The position numbers were made by a program, and so were the translations under genes. Positions 1-7,907 of a stretch of DNA of 64,000 nt are shown one piece after another. This DNA comes from Mesorhizobium onobrychidis. GTDB lineage: Bacteria; Pseudomonadota; Alphaproteobacteria; Rhizobiales; Rhizobiaceae. The notes below the pieces were generated by a model. That model saw only the letters and a program-made list of their open reading frames with translations. It was not told the origin of the DNA and searched no databases. Location: the NCBI RefSeq assembly GCF_024707545.1, contig NZ_CP062229.1:3515501-3579500 (forward strand), read 5' to 3'. Numbering within the stretch: the first letter of the stretch is position 1; each line of letters opens with the position of its first letter.

Positions 1-182
1 AACCAGGCCGGCTTGTTGGCGAGATCGATGGTGAAGCGTTCGAACGGCACGTCTTTTTCGGCGAGTGAGATCGCCGCGCGCTGCACATAGGGACAAAGGT
101 GGTGGCTGACGAGAACGAGCTTGTCGGACACCAGGCTGCCCGTCTCCGGGATGTCGCCGATCTTGCAGATTTCATGTTTCAT
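1..182 (-). CDS. Glutathione S-transferase family protein, N-terminal part (cut by window edge)
   Basis: The minus strand is open from an ATG at 182 to the window edge. About 60 residues are visible. The segment SHHLCPYVQRAAISLAEKDV followed by PFERFTIDLANKPAWF is the thioredoxin-like N-terminal fold of glutathione S-transferases, with the CPYVQR motif at the usual active-site position. The gene is too short for most gene finders here because it runs off the window. It diverges from the marR gene at 282, and the operator-like repeats lie between them, so MarR control of this gene is a reasonable inference. The exact GST class and substrate cannot be told. Confidence 0.8.
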   Translation of the reverse strand, partial: MKHEICKIGDIPETGSLVSDKLVLVSHHLCPYVQRAAISLAEKDVPFERFTIDLANKPAW

Positions 183-202
183 GGCAGTGTCTTCGGATAT
201 CA

Positions 203-261
203 ATGCAGTTGCATGTATATAGATGCATTTGCATTCACGTGCAAGCTTGATGCAATTGCAT
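203..261. promoter_or_regulatory. Three operator-like palindromes between GST and marR genes
   Basis: Three near-identical 12-mers lie in the 99-bp divergent intergenic region: ATGCAGTTGCAT (203-214), ATGCATTTGCAT (223-234) and ATGCAATTGCAT (250-261). The third is the core of the perfect palindrome GATGCAATTGCATC (249-262). Start-to-start spacings are 20 and 27 bp. MarR-family proteins bind such short palindromes in their own divergent promoter regions, so these are the likely binding sites of the regulator encoded at 282-740. That assignment is inference from position. Confidence 0.65.
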
Positions 262-281
262 CTATCCCCTATGCTGCAATC

Positions 282-740
282 ATGACGGAGAAAACCAATC
301 CTTCGCCCGCGGCCATCAAGGCCTGGGCGCGCCTGATGCGCGTTTCGCGCCAGCTGGTGGAAAGAGCCGAAGATGCGCTGAAGGACAGCAGCTTACCGCC
401 GCTTGCCTGGTACGATGTGCTGCATGAGCTTGCCGAAGCCGGCGAGGGCGGCCTGCGGCCGTTCCAGCTGATCGAGCGCACACTGTTTGCGCAATATAAC
501 ATCTCCCGGCTACTGGCGCGGCTCGAAGCGGACGGGCTGGTCGAGAAGCTCAGGGTTGCCGATGACGGGCGAGGACAGACTATCCGCATCACCGGCAAGG
601 GGCGCGAGATGCGCCGCCGCATGTGGGCCGTCTACGGACTGTCGATCGCGGAGCTGGTCGGCGCCAGGCTTTCAGATGATGACCTCGACACCTTGTCGGC
701 TCTGCTTGGTCGGCTGCGCCATCCAGCCGCCCTCGAGTGA
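282..740 (+). CDS. MarR family winged-helix transcriptional regulator
   Basis: The product has 152 residues, the normal MarR size. The central winged helix runs over roughly residues 55-100, with a recognition-helix region around QYNISRLLARLEADGLVEK and the wing RVADDGRGQTIRIT, both typical of the family. An upstream in-frame ATG at 99 was rejected because it would place the start inside the divergent GST gene and across the operator repeats. The ATG at 282 fits family length. It is probably autoregulated through the three palindromes upstream and controls the divergent GST gene. The ligand is unknown. Confidence 0.85.
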   Translation: MTEKTNPSPAAIKAWARLMRVSRQLVERAEDALKDSSLPPLAWYDVLHELAEAGEGGLRPFQLIERTLFAQYNISRLLARLEADGLVEKLRVADDGRGQTIRITGKGREMRRRMWAVYGLSIAELVGARLSDDDLDTLSALLGRLRHPAALE

Positions 741-766
741 TGTGGCCTTTGCTGAACGTCGCGACG

Positions 767-1195
767 TCAGACACTTCCCCAGAGGAATGCCAGTGCCGCC
801 AGCACGCCAAGCATGACGCGAACCAGATGCAGATTGCCCCATTTGACGATCAGCGCCCTCGCTTGCGGATTGACGGCAGCCGCGTCCATCGCCTCCAGCA
901 ATCGGTTTGTCGGCATCATTGCGATCAGCGTCCATGGCCAGGGCAGGATGATCAGCACCGCCGCGAGCAGATAGGCGAGACTGCCCGTCTGCCACCAGGC
1001 AACGACACCAAGAACACAGGCGACGACGGCGATCGACGCCTGCATGGCGGCGCCGCGCTTGTAGGCGGGCTGCCATTCCTGCAGCAGTGCCCTGTCATCG
1101 AGGCGAAGCCGCGCCGGCTGCTCGGCGACGCTGACATAGATGGCGGCGCCCGCGAAAGCGGCGGTAACGGTCAGTGCAAGCAGGCCGACGAGCAT
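767..1195 (-). CDS. DUF1772-like small membrane protein
   Basis: The 142-residue protein begins MLVGLLALTVTAAFAGAAIY and has about four hydrophobic segments, with the AIYVSVAEQPARL and YKRGAAMQASIA elements seen in DUF1772 (anthrone-oxygenase-like) proteins. The start at 1195 is chosen because GGAGGCAAG immediately precedes the ATG; a longer upstream frame would run back into the tetR gene. It is divergent from the TetR-type regulator at 1374, a common arrangement in which the repressor controls the membrane protein. The biochemical role is unknown. Confidence 0.75.
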   Translation of the reverse strand: MLVGLLALTVTAAFAGAAIYVSVAEQPARLRLDDRALLQEWQPAYKRGAAMQASIAVVACVLGVVAWWQTGSLAYLLAAVLIILPWPWTLIAMMPTNRLLEAMDAAAVNPQARALIVKWGNLHLVRVMLGVLAALAFLWGSV

Positions 1196-1211
1196 CTTGC
1201 CTCCGTGACAT

Positions 1212-1241
1212 GCCGTTCCAGTGGAGGCCGTTCCAGTGGAG
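1212..1241. repeat. 15-bp tandem duplication upstream of the DUF1772 gene
   Basis: The unit GCCGTTCCAGTGGAG occurs twice in tandem (1212-1226 and 1227-1241), followed by a diverging third partial copy. It lies in the divergent promoter region and may be a small slippage expansion. Confidence 0.7.
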
Positions 1242-1320
1242 GCCGTTCCGGTCTGGAAGGCGTCAAAAAGCGGAGATAGGGCTTGCACCGGGTCCGACAA
1301 TACGTCATAGACATGCCGAA

Positions 1321-1333
1321 CCGTAACGTACGG
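1321..1333. promoter_or_regulatory. Putative TetR operator CCGTA-ACG-TACGG
   Basis: An inverted repeat with 5-bp arms and a 3-bp spacer sits about 40 bp before the TetR start, in the divergent region shared with the DUF1772 gene. TetR repressors usually bind such short palindromes between themselves and their target. The assignment rests on position and symmetry only. Confidence 0.4.
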
Positions 1334-1373
1334 TACGGACCTGGCTGCCGCCGTCATCGAGCAGGAAAAGAGT

Positions 1374-2042
1374 TTGTTGCAGGCAAGCGTCGACATCGAC
1401 ACCGGCGAAGCGCTGACGGAGCGGCAGAAAGCCGTGCTCGACGCCGCACTTCGCCTGCTGGTCGAGGAGGGCGACCAGTTGACCATGACCGCCGTGGCGC
1501 GGCGGGCGAGCTGTTCCAAGGAAACGCTCTACAAATGGTTCGACGATCGCGACGGGCTTTTGACGGCAACGGTGCAATGGCAGGCGTCCAAGGTGCGGGT
1601 GGTGCCGGTCGACCGCAAGGGGCTCGATCTTGCCTCGCTGACGGCGAGCCTAGAACGCTTCGCCTCGGACTGGCTCAAGGTGATTTCGAGCGATACCTCG
1701 ATCGCGCTCAACCGGGTGGCGGTCGGCCGTGCCGGCCCAATCCGGCGCAAAGACGGCAAGAACGATCTTGGCGCCATCGTGCTGGAGAACGGCCGCTTCG
1801 CGCTGGCCAGACGCCTGAAACCGGTGCTGGAGGCCGGTCGGCAGGCGCGGCTTCTCGAGTTCTCGGATGCCGAAACGGCATTCCGCACCTTTTTCGGGCT
1901 GGTCGCCCGTGACGTGCAGATCCGCCTGCTGCTCGGCGACCGGCTGGAATTGACTGATGCGGCGATCGGCGGCGATGCCGTCCGGGCGACGCAGCAGTTT
2001 CTCGCTCTTTACGGAGCAAAAACCGGGCCGCAAGGCCTCTGA
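1374..2042 (+). CDS. TetR/AcrR family transcriptional regulator
   Basis: The product has 222 residues with a TetR-type N-terminal helix-turn-helix at about residues 15-62 (TERQKAVLDAALRLL, then MTAVARRASCSKETLYKWF). The remaining ~160 residues would form the ligand-binding and dimer domain. The start is TTG at 1374, preceded by the purine-rich GCAGGAAAAG; no better ATG lies before the HTH. The gene is divergent from the DUF1772 gene and only 24 bp before ilvC, so read-through into ilvC is possible although a functional link is not evident. Confidence 0.85.
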   Translation: MLQASVDIDTGEALTERQKAVLDAALRLLVEEGDQLTMTAVARRASCSKETLYKWFDDRDGLLTATVQWQASKVRVVPVDRKGLDLASLTASLERFASDWLKVISSDTSIALNRVAVGRAGPIRRKDGKNDLGAIVLENGRFALARRLKPVLEAGRQARLLEFSDAETAFRTFFGLVARDVQIRLLLGDRLELTDAAIGGDAVRATQQFLALYGAKTGPQGL

Positions 2043-3086
<1,044 letters not shown>

Positions 3087-3145
3087 TCGAAATCCACGTT
3101 CGTTTTCTTGCGCGTCCTCGGGCTTCGCCCTGCGGGCGCGCGGGA

Positions 3146-3185
3146 GATTTCGAAGAACAAGCTGGTCGGACAGGGCCAAAAAATT
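3146..3185 (+). repeat. Degenerate duplicate of the ilvC 3' end
   Basis: The stretch from GATTTCGAAGAACAAGCTGG onward matches the last ~40 bp of ilvC (3047-3086), which encode [12 protein letters not shown], with a few substitutions and small indels. The two copies are offset by 99 bp. The intervening segment starts with TCGAAATCCACG (3087-3098), the exact reverse complement of 3043-3054 in ilvC. It looks like an old insertion or duplication at the gene tail; the second copy is not translated. Confidence 0.75.
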
Positions 3186-3210
3186 AATTCGCAATTTATC
3201 ATTGCACAGG

Positions 3211-3240
3211 AAAAGCCGGCGGATCGCTCCGCCGGCTTTT
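3211..3240 (+). terminator. Rho-independent terminator of ilvC
   Basis: A perfect 13-bp stem, AAAAGCCGGCGGA / TCCGCCGGCTTTT, encloses the loop TCGC and ends in T4. It lies about 125 bp after the ilvC stop, past the duplicated tail. Confidence 0.85.
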
Positions 3241-3280
3241 CCGCGAACGTGACAGGGCGCGTTGTCCTCGCCATCGTGGT

Positions 3281-4396
3281 ATGCGTGTGCTGGGCAGCGT
3301 ACGCCTTGCCGAGGGGGCAGGTTTGGAACTCAAATTTCTGTTGATCGGGTTTGCATGCGTGGTCGCCGGCATGCTGACCGTTGTCACACTGTTGAAGTGC
3401 AGAGAGGTGAGGGCGGTCAGCCGCTGGTTTCCGACTCCTGGAAAGATCCTCTCGTCACGAGTGGAGGCTCGCGAAGTGACCAGTTCGGGATCCGGCTCGG
3501 GACGCAGAGGTTCAACCGAGACTCGAAGCTTCCCGGCGATCACCTTCGAGTACAAGGTGGGCGGGAAAACGTTCCGCAGTTCGCGCTACAGCGTGCAGGA
3601 GAATGTCGGAAACTTCGCCGTTCCCGAAACCCTTGCGCGGTTTCCCAAGGGAGCCGACGTAACCGTTTTCTATGACCCTTCCGATCCGGCCAAGGCCGTG
3701 ATCGAGCGCAACCTGCCCGATGGCGCCCTCAAGTTCATGGTCCAGCTTTCGGCGGGGCTGTTGATTGGCGCCGTTGTGTTGGTCTTCTCCATCGGCGGCG
3801 TCCTGGAGGCGATCAGGCCGCATTTGCCCAAGCCGCAGAACCTCGGCGCGGAGGCCCTGCTGCTTGTGATGGGGCTATTTACCTTGCGCATGCGCTTTGC
3901 CCACAAGTCGCTAGCGGAACAGGCGGCCAGATGGCCTGTCACCACGGGACGCATCGACGCATCGGGCCTGCAGAAATTCCAGATCCGCGACAGGTTGAAG
4001 GGCGGTGGGTACCGGCCTTGGCGAACGGTCTTCAAATCCCGCGTCGTCTATAGCTATAGCGTCGCCGGCCAGCGCTATGCCGCCGACCGCGTCGCTTTCG
4101 GCTCGAATCTGACGGCCTCGCTGCCAAGCCTCGTCAGCGGTCAATCGCAGCGCTACCTCCAGGGCGACAAGGTCGAGGTCCACTACGATCCCGCCAATCC
4201 CGCTGCGGCCGTTCTCGAATGCAGGGTGCGAGGACTTTGGGTCCTGTGGGCCTCCGCCTCTGCCTTCCTTGTCGGGCCGCACTGCTCGTCGGGGTATTCT
4301 AGGAGATTTTCTCTCCTAACTTCGTCGACTGCTCAGAGGACGCGGTTCGGGGGATTTAGCCGTAGTGCCAGTGGGGCTTTGGCTCGGTGCCGATGA
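3281..4396 (+). CDS. DUF3592 family membrane protein, probable C-terminal frameshift
   Basis: The product has two DUF3592-like repeats, each ending in a typical pattern: VTVFYDPSDPAKAVIER and VEVHYDPANPAAAVLECR. Hydrophobic segments lie near the N-terminus and between the repeats. The last ~40 residues look out of frame. Adding one G to the GGG run at 4274-4276 would give VGAALLVGVF and a stop at 4300-4302, completing a C-terminal membrane helix. This suggests a one-base deletion or sequencing error. The start is uncertain: ATG 3281, or TTG 3323 preceded by GAGGGGG. Function unknown. Confidence 0.7.
   Translation: MRVLGSVRLAEGAGLELKFLLIGFACVVAGMLTVVTLLKCREVRAVSRWFPTPGKILSSRVEAREVTSSGSGSGRRGSTETRSFPAITFEYKVGGKTFRSSRYSVQENVGNFAVPETLARFPKGADVTVFYDPSDPAKAVIERNLPDGALKFMVQLSAGLLIGAVVLVFSIGGVLEAIRPHLPKPQNLGAEALLLVMGLFTLRMRFAHKSLAEQAARWPVTTGRIDASGLQKFQIRDRLKGGGYRPWRTVFKSRVVYSYSVAGQRYAADRVAFGSNLTASLPSLVSGQSQRYLQGDKVEVHYDPANPAAAVLECRVRGLWVLWASASAFLVGPHCSSGYSRRFSLLTSSTAQRTRFGGFSRSASGALARCR
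4300..4318. terminator. Weak hairpin after the DUF3592 gene
   Basis: TAGGAGA (4300-4306) and TCTCCTA (4312-4318) form a 7-bp stem around TTTTC. It directly overlaps the stop codon restored by the frameshift correction of the DUF3592 gene, so it may be its terminator, but no long T-run follows. Confidence 0.4.
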
Positions 4397-4640
4397 ACAT
4401 GATGCCGATGCGGTCCTCGCGGCGCCAGCGGACCACTGCCTTGTAGGCGATGCCGTCGGTCGGCACATAGAGCAGGAATTCGTCGGGCACGCGAGCATCG
4501 ATCGAGACCTTCAGTTCGGCGCCGCCGTCATGCATGTTGCGCACCGTGCACGTGACCTCGGACCTGGTCATGCCGGTCAGGATCGTCGCGCCCTTGAAGA
4601 CGCGCTGCCTGCGTTTGTCCCGGTGTTCGTCTTCAGCCAT
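4356..4640 (-). CDS. PilZ domain protein
   Basis: The 94-residue single-domain protein has the PilZ signature: an Arg-rich N-terminal motif (KRRQRVFKGA, RxxxR) followed by the NMHDGGAEL segment that occupies the D/NxSxxG position. PilZ domains bind cyclic di-GMP. Here the second motif is imperfect (Asp-Gly-Gly instead of Ser-x-x-Gly), so binding should not be assumed. Small free-standing PilZ proteins are numerous in rhizobia. The 3' end overlaps the out-of-frame tail of the convergent DUF3592 gene, supporting the idea that the latter really ends at 4302. Confidence 0.8.
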   Translation of the reverse strand: MAEDEHRDKRRQRVFKGATILTGMTRSEVTCTVRNMHDGGAELKVSIDARVPDEFLLYVPTDGIAYKAVVRWRREDRIGIMFIGTEPKPHWHYG

Positions 4641-4799
4641 CGCGCGCCAATCCCCGGCGATCGTCGCATTTCATGTGGTGCGATCGGCAAGATAACTAGG
4701 CCTGCCGGATAAACATAGCGTTATCGTCGGCGGCGAAACGATTTCGCGGTGCCCTGGCCGGACAAAGAACAGTTCAGAAGAAGGCTGAGCCAGACGGAA

Positions 4800-4824
4800 A
4801 CGGCGCCGCGAGGAGCGGCGCCGT
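4800..4824 (-). terminator. Hairpin terminator of the BA14K-family gene
   Basis: ACGGCGCCGC (4800-4809) pairs perfectly with GCGGCGCCGT (4815-4824) around a 5-base loop, 18 bases past the stop of the minus-strand gene. CCAGACGG and CCGTCTGG further out can extend the stem. Confidence 0.65.
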
Positions 4825-4842
4825 CTGGAATGCATCAGTCGA

Positions 4843-5439
4843 TCAGCGATAGGGCGACCAGCATTGCTGGCGCGGGCCGTTATAGGGTTGGAACGTGTTG
4901 TCCCAGGTGCGATACGACCGGTAACGATTGTAGCACCAGCGGACATGGGCGCTCGAATAGTAACCGTTGTTGTAGTAGCCCCGGTTGTAGTAGCCCTGGT
5001 TGTAGTAGCCCTGGTACAGGCTGCCAAGGCCGAACCCAAGGCCCAAACCGAGAAGCGCGGCGGCGCCGTCGTCGTCGTCGTAGTAACGGCCGTAATAGCC
5101 GCCACCGTAGTAACGGCCGTAATTGCCGCCACCGTAGTACCGGCCACGATTCTGGCGCCAGTGCCGCCCACCGTTCCAGTTGCCACGGTTCCAGTTGCCA
5201 CGGTTCCAATTGCCACGGTTCCAGTTCCTGGCTCCTGAGAAATTACGGCCACGCATCCAGACGTTATTATTGCCGCCAGCCCAGCCATCGCGCACCGGCA
5301 CGATTTCGCGTGCCGCGGCAGCAGTTGGGAGCGGGACGTCAGGCTGAATGGGCCCGGCCATGGAAGGCGCCGAGAGGCCGGAAACAAGACCCAAGGCCAA
5401 CATGCCCGATCGAATGGTAGTCAAAAAGAGCGGTTTCAT
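4843..5439 (-). CDS. BA14K family secreted protein, Gly/Tyr/Asn-rich
   Basis: The 198-residue protein starts with a signal peptide ([17 protein letters not shown], cleavage probably near SMA|GP). The middle holds NWNRG tandem repeats and [11 protein letters not shown] and [15 protein letters not shown] runs. The C-terminus, [19 protein letters not shown] with QQCWSPY, is the BA14K domain first described as a Brucella immunoreactive lectin-like protein. The start at 5439 is supported by CGGAGAG upstream and by the signal peptide. A 15-bp tandem DNA repeat near 5175-5225 encodes the NWNRG units. Envelope or surface location is inferred. Confidence 0.85.
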   Translation of the reverse strand: MKPLFLTTIRSGMLALGLVSGLSAPSMAGPIQPDVPLPTAAAAREIVPVRDGWAGGNNNVWMRGRNFSGARNWNRGNWNRGNWNRGNWNGGRHWRQNRGRYYGGGNYGRYYGGGYYGRYYDDDDGAAALLGLGLGFGLGSLYQGYYNQGYYNRGYYNNGYYSSAHVRWCYNRYRSYRTWDNTFQPYNGPRQQCWSPYR

Positions 5440-5595
5440 TTCACTCTCCGAAGTTTCAGGCCCCACGCTCAGGTTAACCCTAATCATGGACCTTTGCGTC
5501 TGAACGGAAGATGAACGGAAAGGTTCCATCAACCATGAATGGGCATCGCCCAGCCCCCTTGTTTTCGGCTGCGCTTGTGGGCAAAGGTCACCGCC

Positions 5596-6708
5596 ATGTC
5601 CCTGCGCCTCGCCACCTTCAATGTCGAAAACCTGATGAACAGGTTCGATTTTTCCGGATACCGCAACCAGCTCAACGAAGATCGCACGCTGGCGCTTTTC
5701 GACATCCAGAGCGAGGCCGAGTACAAAATGCTGGAACAGGCGCGGGAGATCGCGCTATCCGACGATACGCGCCAGCTGACGGCACTGGCCATCGCAGCCA
5801 CCCGCGCCGACATCATCTGCATGCAGGAGGTCGACAATATCGAGGCGCTGAAGGCTTTCGAATATGGCTATCTGTTCAAGATGGTTGGGCATGGCTACCG
5901 CCAGAAATACACCACCGCCGGCAATGATTCGCGCGGCATCGACGTCGCCGTGATGATGCGCAACGAGACCGCGCAGGGCCACCCGATCGAATTCGTGCGC
6001 ATGACAAGCCACGCCTATGTCACGTTCGAGCAGTTCGGCTTGTACACGCCGGAACTGGCAGCGTTAGGGCATCAGGCCAACCAGCGCATCTTCCGGCGCG
6101 ACTGCCTGGAAATCGACCTGACCGTCGGTGGCGTGCCGCTGACGCTGTATCTGGTGCACTTCAAGTCGATGGGCTCGCCCCGCAACGGTCTCGACGGGCG
6201 CCAGGCGACAATGCCGCTGCGCATCGCCGAGGCGCAAGCGGTGCGCCGGATCATCGAGGAGCGTTTCGGTGGGGATCATGCCGCCGACAAAAGCTGGGCG
6301 ATCTGCGGCGACATGAATGACTATCGGCAGCGCGTGAAGATATCCGGCGACGCCTTTGACGGCTACCGCTTCGAGGTGATCGATGAGAGCCAGTCCTGCC
6401 TCAGCGTGCTCACCGCCGGCGGCTTTTGCGAGAATGCGGTCGAGCGGCGCCCGGAGATGGACCGTTGGACCTTATACCATACGCGCGGACCGCAAGAGCG
6501 GCATCTGTGCCAGCTCGACTACATCCTGTTGTCGAAGGCACTGGCAGCCAAGAATGCGACCGCCGTTCCCGACATCATCCGCAACGGCCAGCCCTGGCGC
6601 ACGATCTTTCCGGCGGGCCAGGAGGTGGACCGCTTTCCGCGTGCCGGCTGGGACCGGCCGAAGGCGTCGGATCATTGTCCGGTGGCGATCACCCTGGAAA
6701 TAGCCTGA
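5596..6708 (+). CDS. Endonuclease/exonuclease/phosphatase family protein
   Basis: The 370-residue product shows the full EEP set of motifs: [11 protein letters not shown] near the N-terminus, MQEVDN, CGDMNDY, LDYILL and the C-terminal SDHCPVAI with the catalytic Asp-His. Family members cleave phosphodiesters or phosphate esters with Mg2+; the substrate cannot be told. No signal peptide is evident. The ATG at 5596 is preceded by AAAGG, and the conserved fold begins immediately after it. The Nudix gene follows after 12 bp, so the two are probably cotranscribed. Confidence 0.88.
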   Translation: MSLRLATFNVENLMNRFDFSGYRNQLNEDRTLALFDIQSEAEYKMLEQAREIALSDDTRQLTALAIAATRADIICMQEVDNIEALKAFEYGYLFKMVGHGYRQKYTTAGNDSRGIDVAVMMRNETAQGHPIEFVRMTSHAYVTFEQFGLYTPELAALGHQANQRIFRRDCLEIDLTVGGVPLTLYLVHFKSMGSPRNGLDGRQATMPLRIAEAQAVRRIIEERFGGDHAADKSWAICGDMNDYRQRVKISGDAFDGYRFEVIDESQSCLSVLTAGGFCENAVERRPEMDRWTLYHTRGPQERHLCQLDYILLSKALAAKNATAVPDIIRNGQPWRTIFPAGQEVDRFPRAGWDRPKASDHCPVAITLEIA

Positions 6709-6720
6709 GGATCGTTTTCG

Positions 6721-7437
6721 TTGAGCTTCGACCTGCCACGCAACATCATCCTGCCGGTCGACGCCGTCGACGTCAGGCTCGACCCCGGCCCGCATCCGTT
6801 CGAACGCGATAATGCGCAAGCGATCGCCGAGAATTGGCGGCGTGAGACGGTGGCCAACCCGGCGCTGTTCGACGGCACCGTGGTGCTGCTTTCGGCGCTC
6901 AGTTATCGCGACAACAGCCTCGTCGGCCGCTGCCATGCGGTGCGCTACTCGACCTTCATGCTTTGGCGCGGCAATCGCCATGTGGCTGGGGCCGAGCACG
7001 CCTATGCCCATGCCATGCTGGTCGCCGGCGACAATGCGCTGGTGGCGATCCGCATGGCGCGGCACACGGTCAATGCTGGCCGCGTCTACTTCGCCGCCGG
7101 CTCGTTCGAGCCGACCGATTTCCGCGATGGCCTTGTCGATGTCGACTTCAACATGATCCGCGAGGTGCGGGAAGAAACCGGCCTCGACCTTGCCGGCGCG
7201 ACACGCGGCAGGCGCTACTATGCCCTGTCGACGGCAACCGGCACGGTGATCTTTCGTCGCTATCGCGAGACGGCATCCGCCGACGAGGTCGCGCAGCGCA
7301 TCAGTGCCTTTGTCGCCACCGAGGCAGAGCCAGAAATCGACGGGCCTGTCATCATCCGCAATGCCGACGAGCTGCCGGGCGGGCTGATGCCGCACATGAA
7401 GCCACTGATCGAGTGGCATTTTGCCGGCCAGGACTGA
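6721..7437 (+). CDS. Nudix hydrolase
   Basis: The 238-residue protein carries a Nudix box near residues 127-152: GSFEPTDF, then FNMIREVREETGLDL, matching GX5EX7REUXEEXGU with some variation in spacing. Nudix enzymes hydrolyse nucleoside diphosphates linked to another moiety. The start is TTG at 6721; no ATG is available before the conserved region. It lies in a two-gene unit with the upstream EEP-family gene, which suggests nucleotide or phosphate-ester turnover as a common theme, though no substrate is evident. Confidence 0.85.
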   Translation: MSFDLPRNIILPVDAVDVRLDPGPHPFERDNAQAIAENWRRETVANPALFDGTVVLLSALSYRDNSLVGRCHAVRYSTFMLWRGNRHVAGAEHAYAHAMLVAGDNALVAIRMARHTVNAGRVYFAAGSFEPTDFRDGLVDVDFNMIREVREETGLDLAGATRGRRYYALSTATGTVIFRRYRETASADEVAQRISAFVATEAEPEIDGPVIIRNADELPGGLMPHMKPLIEWHFAGQD

Positions 7438-7438
7438 C

Positions 7439-7482
7439 GCATCGGCCCGAAAATCGGAATCGATTTTCGAAAAGCACGATGC
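7439..7482. repeat. Rhizobiales-type palindromic repeat element
   Basis: GCATCG (7439-7444) pairs with CGATGC (7477-7482), and inside it GAAAATCG (7449-7456) pairs with CGATTTTC (7461-7468). This layout is recalled as a common dispersed intergenic palindrome in Mesorhizobium and relatives. It begins two bases after the Nudix stop and could end that transcript. Confidence 0.65.
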
Positions 7483-7497
7483 AAAGATTCAAAGTGC

Positions 7498-7539
7498 TAG
7501 AGCGTACTTTGTGCGTCCAAGTGGACGCACGTCGCTCTA
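7498..7539. terminator. Long hairpin overlapping the stop of the small membrane protein gene
   Basis: TAGAGCG (7498-7504) pairs with CGCTCTA (7533-7539), enclosing a perfect GTGCGTCCA / TGGACGCAC stem (7511-7519, 7522-7530). The outer arm includes the TAG stop of the minus-strand gene. It may act as a bidirectional terminator or stabilise mRNA 3' ends. Confidence 0.5.
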
Positions 7540-7779
7540 ACGACGCATTTTGTTTTCGATGGTTTTGCGGTCGTTGCGGGCAGCGACGAAAAACAGCACG
7601 ACGCCGACACCCAGCAGCGCACCCATCGCCGTTCCCATCGTCTGACCGACAACCTGCTGGAAATCAGCGGTGACGCGATCAGGATTGTCCATGCCGTAAC
7701 TGGCCAGATACCACCAGAGGCCTGCCAAGGCGGCCTCAACGATCACCACCGCCAGAATCAGGCGCTCTTTCTTGCTCAT
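7537..7779 (-). CDS. Small two-helix membrane protein, unknown function
   Basis: The 80-residue protein starts MSKKERLILAVVIVEAALAG and has two hydrophobic segments, roughly residues 7-28 and 46-66, separated by a short polar stretch, and ends in a basic tail. The start at 7779 is chosen because GGTGGGAAG precedes it closely. It is not recognised beyond its being a small inner-membrane protein. Its stop codon lies in the arm of a hairpin. Confidence 0.65.
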   Translation of the reverse strand: MSKKERLILAVVIVEAALAGLWWYLASYGMDNPDRVTADFQQVVGQTMGTAMGALLGVGVVLFFVAARNDRKTIENKMRR

Positions 7780-7907
7780 ACTTCCCACCCCCCCTGAGGT
7801 CATATTAGCCCTGGCGATTATACTAGCACCGCAGATTGAGCGGCGACAGGGAAGAGGCGAAAGACCACCAAAAAAGCTTAAACAGCCGAAACGTCGCGTG
7901 ACGCCCT

